From contig CANJUD010000001.1 in the NCBI GenBank assembly GCA_947477885.1, positions 531,296-595,295 of the forward strand: a DNA stretch of 64,000 nucleotides. The letters run 5' to 3'. The translations under genes and the position numbers were made by a program. This DNA is from Bacteroidota bacterium. Lineage in GTDB: Bacteria > Bacteroidota > Bacteroidia > UKL13-3. Positions 55,801-62,837 of the stretch are shown in pieces (the first letter of the stretch is position 1; each line of letters starts with the position of its first letter). The notes beneath the pieces were generated by a model that saw nothing but the letters and a program-made list of their open reading frames with translations, was not told the DNA's origin and searched no databases.

Positions 55801-56666
55801 GCAATATTAGTCACTTTCCCAGCGTTGGATTCGGAACTACAATAACAATTATAAAAAGGATTTTGAACTACAGCAAATGCAGCAGTTGAATCTGTATTGC
55901 CGCTACAAGAAACCATGCAGCGATAGTATGTTGAAGCACTTTGATATTGATAGGTGGTATCATCTGTAGCACCGCTAATATCGCTCCAGTTCGCACTGTC
56001 CGAAGATTTTTGCCATTGATATGATTGCCCAGCACCATTACTGTTTCCCTGCAATGATAAAAGAAAAGGGACACCTGTGCAAGGAGCACTATTATTAGTA
56101 GTAATCGATCCTGGAGTTGGTGGCGAAGTACATCCTACATATTGTATATTGATTACATAATCTTCAGCGTCGCCATAACCGTAGCTCGCGTTACAAGGAG
56201 TAAGACCAGAAGTACTATATACAAAAATTACCCGCATACGGGTTTGTCCAGTATCAGCATTGTTAGGCACTTTAAAATATATACTGTCTTGTTGACTCTT
56301 CATATTGTTTTTTTCGCCCAATTTTTCGCTACTTTCAAAAGTATCATTGCGGTTAAAGTCAAGCCAAACAGCCATGTTTTGAGAATACTGTGAAGTGCCT
56401 GGAGTGATTTTTACCCAATACCCAAAACCAGTTTTTACAGTGGTGGACATGTTATTATAAAAGGTATAATAAGGCGATGATGAAGGAGCTGTTGTTGTAT
56501 TGTCAATGGAATCTAATGTTACATTTGCACAATATAAACCATATTGTAATCCAGCACTTGTGAAAGCAGGTTTGCAGTAGGATTGTCCTTTGCTTGAAGT
56601 GTAAACTGTTAGCAGCAATAAAACTAGAAATAATGATTTAAAATGTAACTTGTAGATGTTTTTCAT
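52833..56666 (-). CDS. Large secreted protein with GEVED, PKD and T9SS type A domains (2 of 2)
   Basis: 1277 residues, paralogous to 46269-50087 throughout (signal peptide ends SSKG, GEVED ends YGDAEDYVINI and YGETEDYTVVI, Ig-like LNLGPDQ segments, PKD YTWNFGDGT, sorting domain VFPNPYNHEANLNF). The pair is separated by the MBOAT/SGNH genes, so the second copy may have been inserted or the pair split. The start codon lies in an 11-bp inverted repeat (56664-56727) that could hide it in the mRNA. Confidence 0.83.
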   Translation of the reverse strand: MKNIYKLHFKSLFLVLLLLTVYTSSKGQSYCKPAFTSAGLQYGLYCANVTLDSIDNTTTAPSSSPYYTFYNNMSTTVKTGFGYWVKITPGTSQYSQNMAVWLDFNRNDTFESSEKLGEKNNMKSQQDSIYFKVPNNADTGQTRMRVIFVYSTSGLTPCNASYGYGDAEDYVINIQYVGCTSPPTPGSITTNNSAPCTGVPFLLSLQGNSNGAGQSYQWQKSSDSANWSDISGATDDTTYQYQSASTYYRCMVSCSGNTDSTAAFAVVQNPFYNCYCSSESNAGKVTNIANVTFGNFSNGVDTLPATNNTNVSATYSDYTGIGKIGLIRGATYPFSVTQVDAGTFSACYIKAWIDYNQNGVFENSELIYGGNTTSGSKGNTIRANIAIPSGATYGITHLRVRSEYGGSSSGSACGNYTYGETEDYTVVIFDKKKIDAAIKSMVSPAIKSCYSGNEIGKVAVFNQGTDTIDFSTNNIDVHLEMSNLNSGSLDTVITSGKLAPAATMNVTFNQKLDMSYTGGDYDFVVSVSLDGDSIPYNDTIRITTTPTVAIPLGYLQDFNLNYTVPASYTNDGFALSNSTGLNSTDGLETSMSSTNKATATTELIGTCTNLTALKLFYKCAGTMSSKDTILVQASFDCGLTFKNVYRILANNTHSNKWDSIQADLGAAAGNNIIVRLVRAAHAGSSYMIYFDNIAIADRPDLNFGGDTSVCDNITLFANPNYYSWDLTWSKSKYIQDTLRVTTTGVYWCRAMDAIYGVWTIDTIKITVYSTPVANLGPDQKTCSGVNTVLNPGTFPASYTYLWNTGDTTSTIAVTKGGTYIVTVSNPAGCFDIDTVKILASNQPKGVYIVKGSPFNGQYNSGTTSAPDNVCVGNSVTYELTPPSGHTNAKFGVDWNIPASGVVTFNGNAPVGKVTINPPTASSNGSLNFIPDLADADSLFMIMVNVIDSATGCDTTVMRYLAVNSIPNVNLGNDQTVCPNAQIYLSSSGSFASYKWSDGSTSNILGVTTPGDYWLKVTDSKGCVNFDSITISNYTVTPPNLGPDQSICPNNSVVLDGGTASAYLWSTNATTSKITVSAASTYTLKITDANGCFSYDSVDVSLLPLPDASFSYSITNGKSAVQFNPTTTTHTSYTWNFGDGTAKSAQASPAHTYMITGAYVVKLIVTGTNGCTDSSSQTINVNTAINMPLSLVNELTVFPNPYNHEANLNFNLVKNAQVNIELFDLYGRKVNTLANAQMAEGKHQMPIATNNTAQAVYILRIMIDGQSTVIRLVDMAND

Positions 56667-56727
56667 TGTATTGTTTTAGTGATAAAAAAAGTACTCAATA
56701 TTCGGGTATTTTTTTCACAATACAATG
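56664..56727 (-). promoter_or_regulatory. 11-bp inverted repeat over the start codon of the second GEVED gene
   Basis: CATTGTATTGT (56664-56674) and ACAATACAATG (56717-56727) are perfect reverse complements 42 nt apart. The left arm includes the ATG at 56664-56666. Pairing would cover the start codon in the message, and the right arm lies in the 5' leader. Confidence 0.45.
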
Positions 56728-56751
56728 TCACCAAGAAAAAAAATGTGGGAC

Positions 56752-57477
56752 CTATCTGCGCAACTCAAAGTTCTGACCTAGATATACTTTACGTACCATC
56801 TCGTCGGCAGCTAGCTCTTCGGCAGTGCCTGCTTTCATAATAGCTCCTTCAAATAATAGGTAAGCTCGGTCAGTAATATTTAGGGTTTCATGTACGTTGT
56901 GGTCGGTAATAAGTACGCCAATATTTTTCTTGGCAAGTTTGGTAATAATCGTTTGGATATCTTCAACAGCAATGGGGTCAACACCGGCAAAAGGTTCATC
57001 GAGCAAAATAAATTGTGGGTTCACAGCTAGTGCGCGGGCTATCTCTGTGCGTCTACGTTCACCGCCTGATAATACATTGCCCATACTTTTACGTACCTTG
57101 TGCAAATTGAATTCATCAATCAATGTTTCCAATCTTTCTTTCAGCTCTGCTTTTGGAATATCGCTCATTTCCATCACGGCTTTAATATTATCTTCTACAC
57201 TAAGTTTGCGAAAAACCGATGCTTCCTGCGGCAGGTAGCCGATTCCGCGTTTCGCTCTTTTGTACATGGGCAGGCGGGTAATGTCCATATCATCTAAAAA
57301 TATTTTCCCGCTATCGGGTTTTATTAAACCAACTATCATATAAAAGCTCGTGGTTTTGCCTGCACCATTGGGCCCGAGAAGTCCCACTATCTCGCCCTGT
57401 GCTACTTGTATGCTGGCGTTGTTCACTACTAAGCGTTTCTTGTAGCGTTTGTTTAGGTTTTCTGAACGAAGAATCAA
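56752..57477 (-). CDS. lptB: LPS export ABC transporter ATP-binding protein
   Basis: 241 residues with ABC motifs: Walker [10 protein letters not shown], signature LSGGERRR, Walker [14 protein letters not shown] and H-loop ITDHNVH. The [14 protein letters not shown]-loop and the [11 protein letters not shown] segment are LptB-specific. It drives LPS extraction with LptFG, which are not in this window. TTG is the start codon. Its length matches the family. Confidence 0.92.
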   Translation of the reverse strand: MILRSENLNKRYKKRLVVNNASIQVAQGEIVGLLGPNGAGKTTSFYMIVGLIKPDSGKIFLDDMDITRLPMYKRAKRGIGYLPQEASVFRKLSVEDNIKAVMEMSDIPKAELKERLETLIDEFNLHKVRKSMGNVLSGGERRRTEIARALAVNPQFILLDEPFAGVDPIAVEDIQTIITKLAKKNIGVLITDHNVHETLNITDRAYLLFEGAIMKAGTAEELAADEMVRKVYLGQNFELRR

Positions 57478-57576
57478 AATAATTTACGATTTACGATTTT
57501 ATTGCAGTACAACTCTTGTCCTGAATTGCCTATGAGTAATATTAGTGTATGCTGACAAACATTTGTATTATAATAC

Positions 57577-57822
57577 TTATCCTTTTCCAAATACTTTATG
57601 TTCAAGTTTGTCAATACGTTTTTCATGTTCTTGTGCCATCCCCATTTCATCAGCTAAACGCATTACTGAAAGTCGAAGTTCTCCCAATGCAAGGTTTGTT
57701 TTGGTTTGTTCTTGATTCAATTTTTTGACATTACTTTGAACTCCATTAATTGCTCCAACTATCTCGTCTTGCTTGATGAGCAGGTCTGTCAGAAGTTCGA
57801 CTATTTTATTTTCATTTTTCAT
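57577..57822 (-). CDS. Small coiled-coil protein, unknown function
   Basis: 81 residues from ATG 57822 (MKNENKIVELLTDLLIKQDEIVGAIN), continuing as a charged helix with heptad-like pattern (LEHKVFGKG end). The frame is open ten codons earlier. No partner or family is recognised; the composition suggests a helical coil that may oligomerise. Confidence 0.55.
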   Translation of the reverse strand: MKNENKIVELLTDLLIKQDEIVGAINGVQSNVKKLNQEQTKTNLALGELRLSVMRLADEMGMAQEHEKRIDKLEHKVFGKG

Positions 57823-57940
57823 AAAGTATAAATCTTTTGCAAAGTTGCACATAAAAATCTGAATATTTAAATAAAACAGTTTTGAAATGATTTTGTCACC
57901 AGCCCCAAATCATTAAATCATGCAATCGTTAAATCATTAA

Positions 57941-58900
57941 GTGATACTATCTTTGCCCGCATTGAAAAAAATAATAGAATATCTAAAAAACTATTTCACC
58001 AAGGAAGTAAACAAAACTTACTTGTTGCTCATCATTGGGCTCAACGCCCTATTTATATATTTGAACTATGAATATCGTATCCCCAAAAATTGGATCAATG
58101 ATTCGAATAATTTCTGGGAATCGTTTTACCGACATTTTGTATTTTATTTTGCCAGTATATTATATCCATTTATTGTATTATATATTTTCGATCGTGACCC
58201 AAAATTTTATACTAAAAAACTGTGGACTATTATAGCAATCGGTTGTGCCATTTTTGCTTTACGTTCGTCTTTTACCTATCATAATAAATTAATTTCAGAA
58301 TGGCTGAAAGATAATCAAGAACTTAAATCCTTAGCATATAATTGTTTTGATAATTTGGTGATGTTTTTGCTCACTATTGTTCCAGTATTTATTATTTGGA
58401 TGATATGGCACCGAAGGCAAATGCCTTTCTATGGTTTCTCTACCAAAAACTTTGAAGCAAAACCTTATTGGATGCTTTTATTGCTGATGGTTCCGTTGAT
58501 TGTATGGGCATCATTCCAAACAGATTTTTTGCAACAATATCCAAAGGTATATGGCATATTTCATTATAATAATCTCACTGCCGAGAACTGGAAATCTGTT
58601 GCATTATTCGAGCTATGTTATGGTATAGATTTTATCTCCATCGAATCTTTTTTTCGTGGATTTATGATACTACTTTTGGGCAGAATTATTGGTTATAAAT
58701 GTATTATACCCATTGCCTGTTTTTATGTCGGAATCCATTTCTGGAAACCCATGGCCGAAACTGCAAGTTCTTTCTTCGGCGGAATGTTGTTGGGTGTTCT
58801 GGCCTTGGAAACAAAATCAATATATGGCGGTATTATGGTGCATTTGGGAATTGCTTGGTTGATGGAAGTAGGAGCGATTATAGTATCAAGTATCAAGTAG
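57941..58900 (+). CDS. CPBP-type intramembrane protease-like protein
   Basis: Up to 319 residues with about seven TM helices. The CPBP/Abi core is visible: IESFFRGF (E-x-x-x-R; the first Glu of the usual EExxxR is Ile), FYVGIHFWKP and MVHLGIAWL with His. Some relatives process prenylated proteins or act in toxin immunity. The start is uncertain: GTG 57941 lies upstream of a TATCTTTG box (57948-57955), and the in-frame TTG 57962 would give almost no leader. A hairpin near 59011 ends the gene. Confidence 0.72.
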   Translation: MILSLPALKKIIEYLKNYFTKEVNKTYLLLIIGLNALFIYLNYEYRIPKNWINDSNNFWESFYRHFVFYFASILYPFIVLYIFDRDPKFYTKKLWTIIAIGCAIFALRSSFTYHNKLISEWLKDNQELKSLAYNCFDNLVMFLLTIVPVFIIWMIWHRRQMPFYGFSTKNFEAKPYWMLLLLMVPLIVWASFQTDFLQQYPKVYGIFHYNNLTAENWKSVALFELCYGIDFISIESFFRGFMILLLGRIIGYKCIIPIACFYVGIHFWKPMAETASSFFGGMLLGVLALETKSIYGGIMVHLGIAWLMEVGAIIVSSIK

Positions 58901-58912
58901 CAAGTATGAAGG
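58884..58912. repeat. TATCAAGTATCAAGTAGC repeat overlapping the CPBP gene end
   Basis: AGTATCAAGTATCAAGTAGCAAGTATGAAGG overlaps the last codons of the CPBP-like gene and resembles copies at 46067, 59627 and 59744. Confidence 0.5.
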
Positions 58913-59010
58913 ATATGTTGGCGTCTGGCTTCAGCCGGAGGAAGATAAAAGTATAATGATGTACTGATAATTTAAGAAATGCAAATATATTACGCTCCAC
59001 TTCTTAACCC

Positions 59011-59050
59011 ATCTTACCCATTTTTTTGACGTCAACAAAATGGGTAAGAT
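59011..59050. terminator. Bidirectional terminator between CPBP and LOG genes
   Basis: ATCTTACCCATTTT and AAAATGGGTAAGAT form a 14-bp perfect stem; the loop contains TTGACGTCAA, itself a 10-bp palindrome. It lies between two convergent genes and serves both. Confidence 0.8.
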
Positions 59051-59076
59051 TATATCTGTATTAATATACAAGAAAA

Positions 59077-59616
59077 TTAGTATTCTCTTTTTAGTTCCTT
59101 TAATCCCTCCACCACCTCAAACAATCCCAAATTTCCCTCCGCCAAAAAACCATGCTCCACCATATGTTTCATCATCTCCAATAAGGGATTATAAAATCCA
59201 TCCACATTCATTATATATATAGGTTTTTCATGTCGGCCCAATTGTTTCCAGGTGAGGATTTCGAAGAATTCATCTAATGTACCAATACCTCCTGGGAGTA
59301 TAATAAATGCGTCGGATAAATCGAACATTTTGAGTTTGCGTTGGTGCATGTCATCAACCACAATTAGGTTATTCAATTCATGATGGCCCACCTCGCGTTC
59401 AATTAAAAATGTGGGGCATATACCTGTTACATGTCCGCCCGCAGTTATGCAGGCATCGGCGGTAATGCCCATAAGGCCTATGTTCCCGCCGCCATATATC
59501 ATATTGATATTATTTTCTCCCAGCCACGTGCCTAGTTTTTTTGCTGTTTCTGCGTAGATGGGTTTGGTGCCAGGGGAGGAACCGCAGTAGATGCAAATTG
59601 ATTTTATATTTTTCAT
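59077..59616 (-). CDS. LOG family protein (nucleotide 5'-monophosphate nucleosidase)
   Basis: 179 residues of the TIGR00730/LOG class: GSSPGTKPIYAETA, GGGNIGLMG and the signature LPGGIGTLDEFFE with catalytic Glu are visible. Such proteins cleave adenosine or related monophosphates to base and ribose-5-phosphate. Family length is normal. It is convergent to the CPBP gene. Confidence 0.88.
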   Translation of the reverse strand: MKNIKSICIYCGSSPGTKPIYAETAKKLGTWLGENNINMIYGGGNIGLMGITADACITAGGHVTGICPTFLIEREVGHHELNNLIVVDDMHQRKLKMFDLSDAFIILPGGIGTLDEFFEILTWKQLGRHEKPIYIMNVDGFYNPLLEMMKHMVEHGFLAEGNLGLFEVVEGLKELKREY

Positions 59617-59626
59617 TTTTTTAGTT

Positions 59627-59780
59627 TCAAGTAGCTAGTATCAGGTAGGCAGTTTACTCGCATTATGTATTTTGTTTTCAATAATAATATATTCTTACCA
59701 ACTCACAATACTTTATACATCATCCAGCGGAAGCAGCGACAAAGTCTTGATACTTGATACTAGCTACTTGATAGTCTCGA
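59627..59780. repeat. AAGTA-type repeats between LOG and trhO
   Basis: TTCAAGTAGCTAGTATCAGGTAG (59627) and TTGATACTTGATACTAGCTACTTGATA (59747) are inverted relatives in the same 150-nt gap, related to the copies at 46067 and 58884. Confidence 0.5.
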
Positions 59781-60693
59781 TAGGTGGCCTCACATAATAT
59801 CCCGTTCCATTATACGGGCGTTTGCGGGGATGCTCCATACATTCGGTTGAACATGCTCCGTCTAGTTTTTCACCGCAATCTTCGCAGATGGGGAGGTGTT
59901 CGTTACACTCCACATTGGCGCAGTTCACCATGCGTAGGGTAGGGGCATTGCATATATGGCAGTTGGATATAATAGTCGGGTTTACTTCGTTGATGGGAAC
60001 TGTAATACGTGCATCAAAAACATAGCATACACCGTCAAAATCTTTTCCGCCAGTTTCTTTGGCATATTTTATTATACCTCCGTGCAATTGATATACATCT
60101 TCAAAGCCATGCTCAAGTAAGAGAGCAGAAGCTTTTTCGCATTTAATGCCACCCGTGCAATAGGTTATTATAGTTTTATATTTTAGACTTTCTAGTTCTT
60201 TTATTTTATCAGGAAATTCACGAAAATTTTCCATATCGAGTGTGATAGAATTTTTGAATTTTCCTACACCATGCTCATAGTTTGAGCGGACATCCAAAAC
60301 TACCACATCATTGCGTTCTTTCATTTCAAGGAAAGTATTTCCATCGATATGTACGCCCGTTTTTTTGCGTGGATTGATAATCTTAGGGTCACGCAAGCCG
60401 CTGTGCACTATCTCTGCTTTGTATCGCACATGCAGGCGATTGAATGCGTGTGAGTCGCTTTCGTCAATTTTAAATTCGATTCCTTCAAATCTTTTGTCAG
60501 ATTTTATATGGTCCGTATACTGCTGGCATTGCTCGGGCGAGCCGCTGATAGAACCGTTCAAACCCTCGTCAGCAATGATGATGCGGCCACGTACACCAAG
60601 CGATTTGCAATACTTCAAATGCTCCTCAGCATACTTTTCAGCATCTTCGATGGGGGTATAAAAATAGTATAAAAGTATATTATAGGGTGCCAT
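59764..60693 (-). CDS. trhO: tRNA uridine(34) hydroxylase TrhO (rhodanese family)
   Basis: 309 residues: an N-terminal ferredoxin-like acylphosphatase-type domain, a rhodanese domain (VVVLDVRSNYEHGVGKF, active Cys in TYCTGGIKCEKAS) and a Cys-rich tail (CHICNAPTLRMVNCANVECN ... CEDCGEKLDGAC), probably a zinc site. The domain order matches TrhO/YceA, which hydroxylates U34 in tRNA. A TAATTTTG box (60706-60713) lies just upstream, divergent to the methyltransferase gene. Confidence 0.9.
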   Translation of the reverse strand: MAPYNILLYYFYTPIEDAEKYAEEHLKYCKSLGVRGRIIIADEGLNGSISGSPEQCQQYTDHIKSDKRFEGIEFKIDESDSHAFNRLHVRYKAEIVHSGLRDPKIINPRKKTGVHIDGNTFLEMKERNDVVVLDVRSNYEHGVGKFKNSITLDMENFREFPDKIKELESLKYKTIITYCTGGIKCEKASALLLEHGFEDVYQLHGGIIKYAKETGGKDFDGVCYVFDARITVPINEVNPTIISNCHICNAPTLRMVNCANVECNEHLPICEDCGEKLDGACSTECMEHPRKRPYNGTGYYVRPPIETIK

Positions 60694-60705
60694 GTGTTAT
60701 GTTTG

Positions 60706-60713
60706 CAAAATTA
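60706..60713 (-). promoter_or_regulatory. -7 promoter box of trhO
   Basis: Minus-strand TAATTTTG, full match to TAnnTTTG, about 13 nt before the ATG. Confidence 0.5.
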
Positions 60714-60718
60714 AAGGT

Positions 60719-60726
60719 TAAATTTG
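60719..60726 (+). promoter_or_regulatory. -7 promoter box of the rRNA methyltransferase gene
   Basis: TAAATTTG matches TAnnTTTG and lies 5 nt from the trhO box, so the two divergent promoters are back to back. Confidence 0.5.
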
Positions 60727-60738
60727 TGAAATAAAAAT

Positions 60739-62070
60739 ATGCCATTTTCAGAGTCCTTTATCCAACATATAAAAACTATTCCGGGTGTTGAACCCCACGA
60801 ATTGTTTGAGGCTCTGCATAGCGTTCCGCCTACCAGCATTAGGCTTAACCCGAATAAATCTTCACAGAATTATACAGAAAAAAAACCAGTAAATTGGAGT
60901 CAGAATGGATATTACTTGAATGAACGCCCGCAGTTCACTCTCGACCCTTTGCACCATGCGGGGGCTTATTATGTGCAGGAGGCGGGCAGTATGTTCGTAG
61001 GAACCATCATTAAAGAATTACTTAAAACAACCGAAATAAAAACTGCTCTCGATTTGTGCGCGGCACCCGGTGGCAAGACTACCGATATGGCTTCGGTATT
61101 GGATAAAGATACATTTATTTTAGCGAATGAACCGATAAAAAATCGTACGAGTATATTATATGAAAATGTAGTGAAATGGGGGGATGATAATGTATATATA
61201 TCACAAAATGATCCCAAGAATTTTAGCAGTATCAAAGGCTTTTTCGATTTAATAGTTGCTGATGTTCCTTGTAGTGGTTCAGGCATGTTTCGTAAGGATC
61301 CGCAGAGCATTGAGCATTGGTCGATGGATAGTGTGGCACATTGTAGTATGCGGCAGCAAAGAATAGTTGAAGATGTATGGCCTGCACTAAAAGCTGGTGG
61401 ATATATGATATATTCTACTTGCAGTTATAGTAAGGAAGAAGATGAACAAATAGTGGAATATATATGTAATACTTTGGGAGCAGAAATTGTAAATATTCCT
61501 TTACCAGATTCTAATATATATAATAGTGGAAATGGTTATCGTTTTTATCCCAACAAATTAGAATCAGAAGGATTTTTTATTGCGGTATTACAAAAAACCG
61601 AAGAACTGGTGGGCGATAGCAAAGTGCCGTATTATAATGCCAAAGCAGGTTTGCCCATGATTACCAAAGGCGACAGGGAAGCATTAGACAGCTATATAGT
61701 TTTACCCAAAGAAAATCTGTTCAACATGAAACACGATTTGTATTATATAAAACATCCTGCCGAATTGCAATTCCTTAGTCCGTATTTAAGTATATATAAA
61801 CGTGGTATAAAATTAGGAAAAATCATCAGAAAAGAATTGATTGCTGACCATGAATTTTGTATGTTGCATAGTCATAATATACAATTCAATAAAATAGAAA
61901 TAGACAAGGAAACAGCCTTGGAGTTTCTCCGTAAAAATCCTGTTGTACTCGATAATGATATAGGCTGGGCAATTCTTTGCTATCAAGCTTTGCCGCTTGG
62001 TTTAATAAAAAATCTTGCTAGCAGAAGCAATAATTATTATCCTACTGAATGGCGAATTAGGAATCTTTAA
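60739..62070 (+). CDS. RsmB/NOP-family rRNA cytosine-C5 methyltransferase
   Basis: 443 residues. Motifs: LDLCAAPGGKTTDMAS (SAM binding), the catalytic Cys in DVPCSGSGMFRK, and the second Cys in STCSYSKEEDEQ. The C-terminal domain (after about 310) resembles the RsmF PUA-type extension. It methylates a cytosine of 16S or 23S rRNA; RsmF is likely. It ends in a 15-nt direct repeat, GAATTAGGAATCTT, duplicated across the stop (62053-62082). Confidence 0.88.
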   Translation: MPFSESFIQHIKTIPGVEPHELFEALHSVPPTSIRLNPNKSSQNYTEKKPVNWSQNGYYLNERPQFTLDPLHHAGAYYVQEAGSMFVGTIIKELLKTTEIKTALDLCAAPGGKTTDMASVLDKDTFILANEPIKNRTSILYENVVKWGDDNVYISQNDPKNFSSIKGFFDLIVADVPCSGSGMFRKDPQSIEHWSMDSVAHCSMRQQRIVEDVWPALKAGGYMIYSTCSYSKEEDEQIVEYICNTLGAEIVNIPLPDSNIYNSGNGYRFYPNKLESEGFFIAVLQKTEELVGDSKVPYYNAKAGLPMITKGDREALDSYIVLPKENLFNMKHDLYYIKHPAELQFLSPYLSIYKRGIKLGKIIRKELIADHEFCMLHSHNIQFNKIEIDKETALEFLRKNPVVLDNDIGWAILCYQALPLGLIKNLASRSNNYYPTEWRIRNL

Positions 62071-62417
62071 ATTAGGAATCTTCAGTACCAAGGTAACTTT
62101 ATCAACCTTGCCTTCAATTTCTTCAGTATTATCGGTGAGGCGAATATTTTTCACTACTTCTCCACGCTTAATTCCATTTGTTGTTGTGTTGTGCAGTAAT
62201 AATGCGTAAGCCCCCGAATTCCAATTAATAAATATTGTGATATTCTCGCAATATCTATTAGTACGTTTGCGTCTGCTCCTCATCCGCAGTGGCGGACTCA
62301 TCCTATTAAGAGTTACCGCTGACAGAACGGTACCAACGCTCGAACAACTGGAGCTTGGGAATGTTTTTTACAGCAATTAAAATTGGAAACGGATCACTTT
62401 AAAAATCTATGCTTGAA
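62071..62417. other. Intergenic region with possible coding remnant
   Basis: A direct repeat (AATTAGGAATCTT) opens the region. On the minus strand 62085-62301 keeps an open frame with coding-like sequence (NWNSGAYALLLHNTTTNGIKRGEVVKNIRLTD) that resembles the end of a T9SS-type or beta-rich domain, but no start or family is clear, and I do not call a gene. Downstream GC-richer sequence near 62280-62350 (GCGGACTCATCC ... ACGGTACC) could be an RNA or a decayed gene; nothing firm. Confidence 0.35.
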
Positions 62418-62816
62418 TTAATTATTGGCGTTAATTACTTTTTGTAATATCAATTCATTTAGAGGCTTTGAAAGAAAATCTTCAACAAAGATATTCGCAT
62501 GCGCCTTTTCAATATCTGCGGGATTTATAGAAGAAGATAAAATATAAATTTTAAACTGATTTTTGATATCACTTTTCATTTTCTTCAATTCATCTAGGAA
62601 ACCCCAGCCATCCATTTCAGGCATATTTATATCAAGAAATACTATAGTTGGGGGTGGGGTGTAGCCGGCATTATATTGGGAAATAACATGATCCAATCCA
62701 TCGTGTGGTATTTCAAAACAGCATACTTCTGAGTCGCTAAATGACTTTTTGATGGTGTAGGCGCACAACATATTATTTATTGGATCATCATCAATAACTA
62801 AGATTTTTTGTATCAT
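62418..62816 (-). CDS. Single-domain response regulator
   Basis: 132 residues, one receiver domain: acidic pair DDD near the N-terminus, phospho-acceptor Asp in VFLDINMPEMDG, Ser in ILSSSIN and Lys in FLSKPLNE. No output domain. It is directly downstream (21 nt) of the histidine kinase on the same strand and is its likely partner. Confidence 0.92.
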   Translation of the reverse strand: MIQKILVIDDDPINNMLCAYTIKKSFSDSEVCCFEIPHDGLDHVISQYNAGYTPPPTIVFLDINMPEMDGWGFLDELKKMKSDIKNQFKIYILSSSINPADIEKAHANIFVEDFLSKPLNELILQKVINANN

Positions 62817-62837
62817 AAATATTGTATTTTGGTTATT

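Noticed and set aside
59040..59222. Plus-strand 60-codon ORF opposite the LOG gene
   Set aside because: Proline-rich shadow of the real gene on the minus strand.
62002..62301. 99-codon minus-strand ORF
   Set aside because: Its 3' part overlaps the end of the rRNA methyltransferase gene; kept only as a possible remnant in the gap.
62280..62400. GC-richer stretch as an RNA gene
   Set aside because: Some palindromy but no recognisable RNA fold or terminator.
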